A stretch of DNA of 43,835 bases from positions 64,001-107,835 of the forward strand of contig NZ_JARRAF010000017.1 in NCBI RefSeq assembly GCF_030129945.1. Direction: 5' to 3'. The stretch's first letter is position 1. Each line of letters opens with the position of its first letter. The position numbers and the translations under genes were made by a program. Shown here in pieces: positions 41,282 to 43,835 of the stretch. This DNA is from Parachitinimonas caeni. GTDB taxonomy: Bacteria > Pseudomonadota > Gammaproteobacteria > Burkholderiales > Chitinimonadaceae. Under the pieces are notes generated by a model that saw only the letters and a program-made list of their open reading frames with translations, was not told the origin of the DNA and made no database searches.

Positions 41282-42166
41282 TCAGCGGCGGCGCAGGCTG
41301 TTGACGACGCTGGAGAAGTCGGCCCCGCCGTGGCCGGCGGCGCTGTGCATGGCATAAAGGTTACGTGCCGCTGCACCCAGCGGGGTTGGAGCGCGGGTGG
41401 CGAGCGCGGCTTCGAGCGCCAGGCCCAGATCCTTCAACATCAGATCGCTGCCGAACCCCCCTTCGTAATTGCGGCTGGCTGGAACATTGTCCATGACGCC
41501 TGGCCACGGGTTGTATTTTTCCAGGCTCCAGTTGCCACCAGAGCTGACGCGCATGATGTCGGACAGCACCTTGGGGTCGAGCCCATGCGCCACACCCAGA
41601 TTCAGCGCCTCGGCGGTGCCGATCATATGAATCGCCAGCAGCATGTTGTTGCAGATCTTCGCTACCTGGCCGGCACCGCTATCGCCTGCGTGGAAAATAT
41701 TCTTGCCCATCTTGTCGAGAACCGGGCGGGCGCGTTCGAGGTCGCTGGCGCTGCCGCCAACGATAAAGGTCAGCGTGCCGGCTGCGGCGCCTGCCGTACC
41801 GCCGGAAACCGGGGCATCCAGCATGGCCACGCCACGCGCCTGGGCGGCCTTGGCCACCTTGCGGGCGCTGTCCGGGGCGATGGTCGAGCATTCCAGAATC
41901 AGACTGCCGGGGCGGATGTGCTCTACCAGTGCGGTTTCGCCCAGATAGAGCGATTCAACGTGCTGGCTGGCCGGGAGCATCGAGATGACGACTTCGGCTT
42001 GAGCAACGGCGGTGCGGGCATCTGTGGCGGCGGTGGCGCCAAGTGCGACGGCGGCTTGCACCGAAGCGGGGACCAGATCGAACACTGTCAGGCTGTGCCC
42101 GGCTTTGATCAGATTGGCTGCCATGGGGCCGCCCATATGGCCCAGACCGATAAACGCGATTTGCAT
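41282..42166 (-). CDS. mmsB: 3-hydroxyisobutyrate dehydrogenase
   Basis: A 294-residue NAD-dependent enzyme of the beta-hydroxyacid dehydrogenase family. It converts 3-hydroxyisobutyrate to methylmalonate semialdehyde in valine breakdown. The Rossmann start is MQIAFIGLGHMGGPMAANLI (GxGxxG). The substrate loop DAPVSGGTAGAAAG and the catalytic Lys in GAGQVAKICNNMLLAIHM follow as in the family. AAGGAGA precedes the ATG by 7 bases. It follows the small lipoprotein and quinone oxidoreductase genes on the same strand and may share their transcript. Other valine-pathway genes are not in the window, so the substrate is inferred from family resemblance. Confidence 0.92.
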   Translation of the reverse strand: MQIAFIGLGHMGGPMAANLIKAGHSLTVFDLVPASVQAAVALGATAATDARTAVAQAEVVISMLPASQHVESLYLGETALVEHIRPGSLILECSTIAPDSARKVAKAAQARGVAMLDAPVSGGTAGAAAGTLTFIVGGSASDLERARPVLDKMGKNIFHAGDSGAGQVAKICNNMLLAIHMIGTAEALNLGVAHGLDPKVLSDIMRVSSGGNWSLEKYNPWPGVMDNVPASRNYEGGFGSDLMLKDLGLALEAALATRAPTPLGAAARNLYAMHSAAGHGGADFSSVVNSLRRR

Positions 42167-42265
42167 GTTGTCTCCTTGTGGGATGTTTTGAGTCGCGCCC
42201 TTGGCGCGGGTAGCGCGATCAGGGCTGGCGGGAGTCTCGCCCTCTGCGCGGCATGATGCAAGGGG

Positions 42266-42544
42266 CTACTTCGATTTATCTGCCTTGTCCGCCTTGTCCG
42301 CCTTGTCCAGTTTGTCCTTGCCGGTGGTCGGGGCATCAGTTCGGGGGGCGTCGTCATCGCCCGCTACTGCTTCGGCCACTTTCACCACCGCCTTGCCCGT
42401 ACCGACGGCCACCTTGGTGGCAACCTGTACGCCAGTAACGGTGACATCCACTGCCGCACTGGCAACGGTCGCACCCAGGCTGACCACGGCACAGCCGCTG
42501 CAAAGCACACAGGCGGATAGCACCGCAAACAGGGTTTTATTCAT
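42266..42544 (-). CDS. Small lipoprotein
   Basis: A 92-residue protein starting at the ATG at 42544, with AGGA 7 bases upstream. An earlier ATG at 42550 overlaps the quinone oxidoreductase stop but has the ribosome site too close. The lipoprotein signal is MNKTLFAVLSACVLCSGC, with lipobox LCSGC. The mature part has an Ala/Val-rich amphipathic stretch (GATVASAAVDVTVTGVQVAT), then a repetitive charged tail (DKLDKADKADKADKSK). It is probably anchored in the outer membrane. The KAD repeat is encoded by a 9-bp tandem repeat (GCCTTGTCC on the plus strand, about 42285-42310). Function unknown. Confidence 0.8.
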   Translation of the reverse strand: MNKTLFAVLSACVLCSGCAVVSLGATVASAAVDVTVTGVQVATKVAVGTGKAVVKVAEAVAGDDDAPRTDAPTTGKDKLDKADKADKADKSK

Positions 42545-42546
42545 GG

Positions 42547-43563
42547 TCATTCCTGTGGGTTGTTTTGCTGTACTTCGGTTTGGGCAACGGCGGGCGGAAA
42601 GGTCAGTACCACTTTACCCAGATTCCGATTGGCTTCGAGATGGGTATGGGCAGCGGCAGCAGCGGTCCAGTCGAAGGTGCGATCCAGCGTTAGCCGCAAT
42701 TCGCCACGCAGAATGCCAGGCAGAATCTGCTCGCGGAGTGCTGCAGTTAGCCGTGCCTTCACCGCCAGGGGCTGACTGCGCAGAGTAGACCCCTGCAGGC
42801 GCAGCCGTTTAACCAGAACCAGGCCGAGGTTGAGGCTGGCACTGCTGCCCCCCATCAGCCCGATGTTGATCAGCCTGCCATCGGGTCGCAAGGCAGCCAG
42901 ATTGCGGTCGAGATAATCGGCGCCGATGCAGTCAAGAATCAGATCGACACCCCCTGCCGCTTTGACCGCGCCGGCAAAGTCCTGCTGGGTGTAGTCGATG
43001 GCCAGATCGGCCCCCAGCTCACGGCAGTGGGCGCACTTGGCTTCACTACCGGCCGTGGCGAAGATGGTTGCACCAAGCCGGCGTGCCAGCTGGATCGCCG
43101 CCGAGCCAACCCCGCTGGCGCCGGCATGAATCAAGACTGCCTGCCCGGCCCGCAGCTCGCCATGCTCGACCAGATTGAACCAGGCAGTCATCCAGGCCTC
43201 CGGCAGGCTGGCGGCTTCAGCCCAGCTCAGCGCGTCGGGCTTGCGCAGGGCAAGATCGGCATCCAGCAGCACGTATTCGGCGTAGGCGCCGCCAGCAACC
43301 AGGCCGAACACCGGATCGCCGGGCGCGAAACCAGTTACGTCAGTGCCAATCGCGACCACCTCGCCTGCAGTTTCCAAACCGAGGATGGGTGAGGCGCCCG
43401 CCGGCGCTGGATAACGCCCTTCGCGCTGCACAATGTCGGCCCGATTGACGCCGGCGGCGTGGCTGCGTATCAGCAACTGGCTGGCGCCGACGGTCGGCAT
43501 CTCAATCCGGCCGAGTTGCAGGGTCGAGGCATTGCCGGGCGCGGTCTGGATTATTGCTTGCAT
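42547..43563 (-). CDS. NAD(P)H quinone oxidoreductase, PIG3/zeta-crystallin type
   Basis: A 338-residue medium-chain reductase without zinc. The Rossmann motif is LIHAGASGVGSAAIQLARRL, and the opening MQAIIQTAPGNASTLQLGRI and NRADIVQREGRYPAPAGASP match the quinone oxidoreductase PIG3 group. It probably reduces quinones or reactive enones with NADPH. The start is the ATG at 43563; a start at 43581 would lie inside the MITE and would add STEPI-type residues encoded by the element. The MITE begins only four bases upstream, so the native promoter and ribosome site have been replaced or separated. The stop overlaps the first ATG of the lipoprotein frame (ATGA). Confidence 0.88.
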   Translation of the reverse strand: MQAIIQTAPGNASTLQLGRIEMPTVGASQLLIRSHAAGVNRADIVQREGRYPAPAGASPILGLETAGEVVAIGTDVTGFAPGDPVFGLVAGGAYAEYVLLDADLALRKPDALSWAEAASLPEAWMTAWFNLVEHGELRAGQAVLIHAGASGVGSAAIQLARRLGATIFATAGSEAKCAHCRELGADLAIDYTQQDFAGAVKAAGGVDLILDCIGADYLDRNLAALRPDGRLINIGLMGGSSASLNLGLVLVKRLRLQGSTLRSQPLAVKARLTAALREQILPGILRGELRLTLDRTFDWTAAAAAHTHLEANRNLGKVVLTFPPAVAQTEVQQNNPQE

Positions 43564-43567
43564 GATA

Positions 43568-43833
43568 GGCTCTGTTGACATTTTATTTCCGGATCGCGTT
43601 TTGTCGGATTTGGGCCTGATGCAAGGCGAAAAGCGCGCCGCTTAGTGGACTAAGCAAGCGTTTTTTAACACCGCAGCAGGCCCAAATCCGGCGAAACCCA
43701 CCGGGCCGGGTCGATTTTTGGGGCATGGCGTCGTTAGGGTTCGTTTATTTAGCTCGCTAAACCGCACTCACCCTGCCTCGCCCTGCCCCAAAACTCGGCC
43801 CGGCGCGACCGGAAACAAAACGTCAACAGAGCC
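43568..43833. mobile_element. MITE-like element, full 266-bp copy, inverted orientation
   Basis: It begins GGCTCTGTTGACATTTTATT and ends AAACAAAACGTCAACAGAGCC, flanked by TA at 43566-43567 and 43834-43835, the last bases of the window. Its interior runs in the reverse direction compared with the 18710 and 40482 copies. It lies four bases upstream of the quinone oxidoreductase start. Confidence 0.88.
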
Positions 43834-43835
43834 TA

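Noticed and set aside
41276-42256. 326-codon plus-strand open frame
   Set aside because: Antisense shadow of mmsB in GC-rich DNA, without domain features.

Overview
The window looks like a chromosomal piece of a GC-rich betaproteobacterium, probably in or near Neisseriales (environmental, Chitinibacter/Chromobacterium-like). This rests on the protein families (AidB-type acyl-CoA dehydrogenase, small FKBP, PIG3-type quinone oxidoreductase, TldD/PmbA pair) and on the base composition. It is an inference: there is no rRNA or other phylogenetic marker in the window. A family of short TA-flanked inverted-repeat elements (MITE-like, about 172 to 266 bp, five copies plus two remnants) punctuates the whole region and sits at both window ends.

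Layout. 0-6.2 kb: a secreted beta-propeller protein and a TldD/PmbA-type metalloprotease pair, all on the minus strand. 6.4-18.6 kb: a complete type I-C CRISPR-Cas locus on the minus strand. Its order is cas3, a small lipoprotein-like gene, cas5c-cas8c-cas7-cas4-cas1-cas2, a leader of about 217 bp, then an array of 49 identical 37-nt repeats plus one decayed distal repeat. 18.7-25.3 kb: a MITE inserted in a REP-like palindrome, an AidB-type acyl-CoA dehydrogenase, a large exported Ig-like protein, a small exported protein and msrA. 25.4-29.7 kb: a low-GC graveyard of Rhs tips, with toxin remnants, putative immunity genes, a solitary long hairpin and a 651-bp duplicated Rhs core. One Rhs core is separated from its toxin tip only by a G9 tract. 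29.7-32.3 kb: an FKBP prolyl isomerase and a CHASE2 adenylate/guanylate cyclase. 32.4-40.5 kb: a class I lanthipeptide operon on the minus strand with lanB, four precursor genes, lanC, a Fic-domain gene and a class II CCA-adding/poly(A) polymerase-like nucleotidyltransferase. 41.3-43.6 kb: 3-hydroxyisobutyrate dehydrogenase, a small lipoprotein and a quinone oxidoreductase.

How the parts work together. In the CRISPR locus Cas5c/Cas7/Cas8c form Cascade, Cas3 degrades targets, and Cas1/2/4 acquire spacers at the leader end (near 9973). In the lanthipeptide operon the four leaders share an LNKKTL...GG signature. LanB would dehydrate Ser/Thr using glutamyl-tRNA and LanC would close the thioether rings. 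No dedicated transporter or leader peptidase is visible.

The most notable points are: (i) the CRISPR repeat carries an exact 10-nt Neisseriaceae DNA uptake core (GCCGTCTGAA) and a five-nucleotide extension complementary to its own crRNA handle; (ii) the lanthipeptide operon includes a Fic protein and a tRNA-nucleotidyltransferase-like enzyme; (iii) a MITE end forms the stop codon of one precursor, and full MITEs lie directly against the starts of lanB and the quinone oxidoreductase gene.
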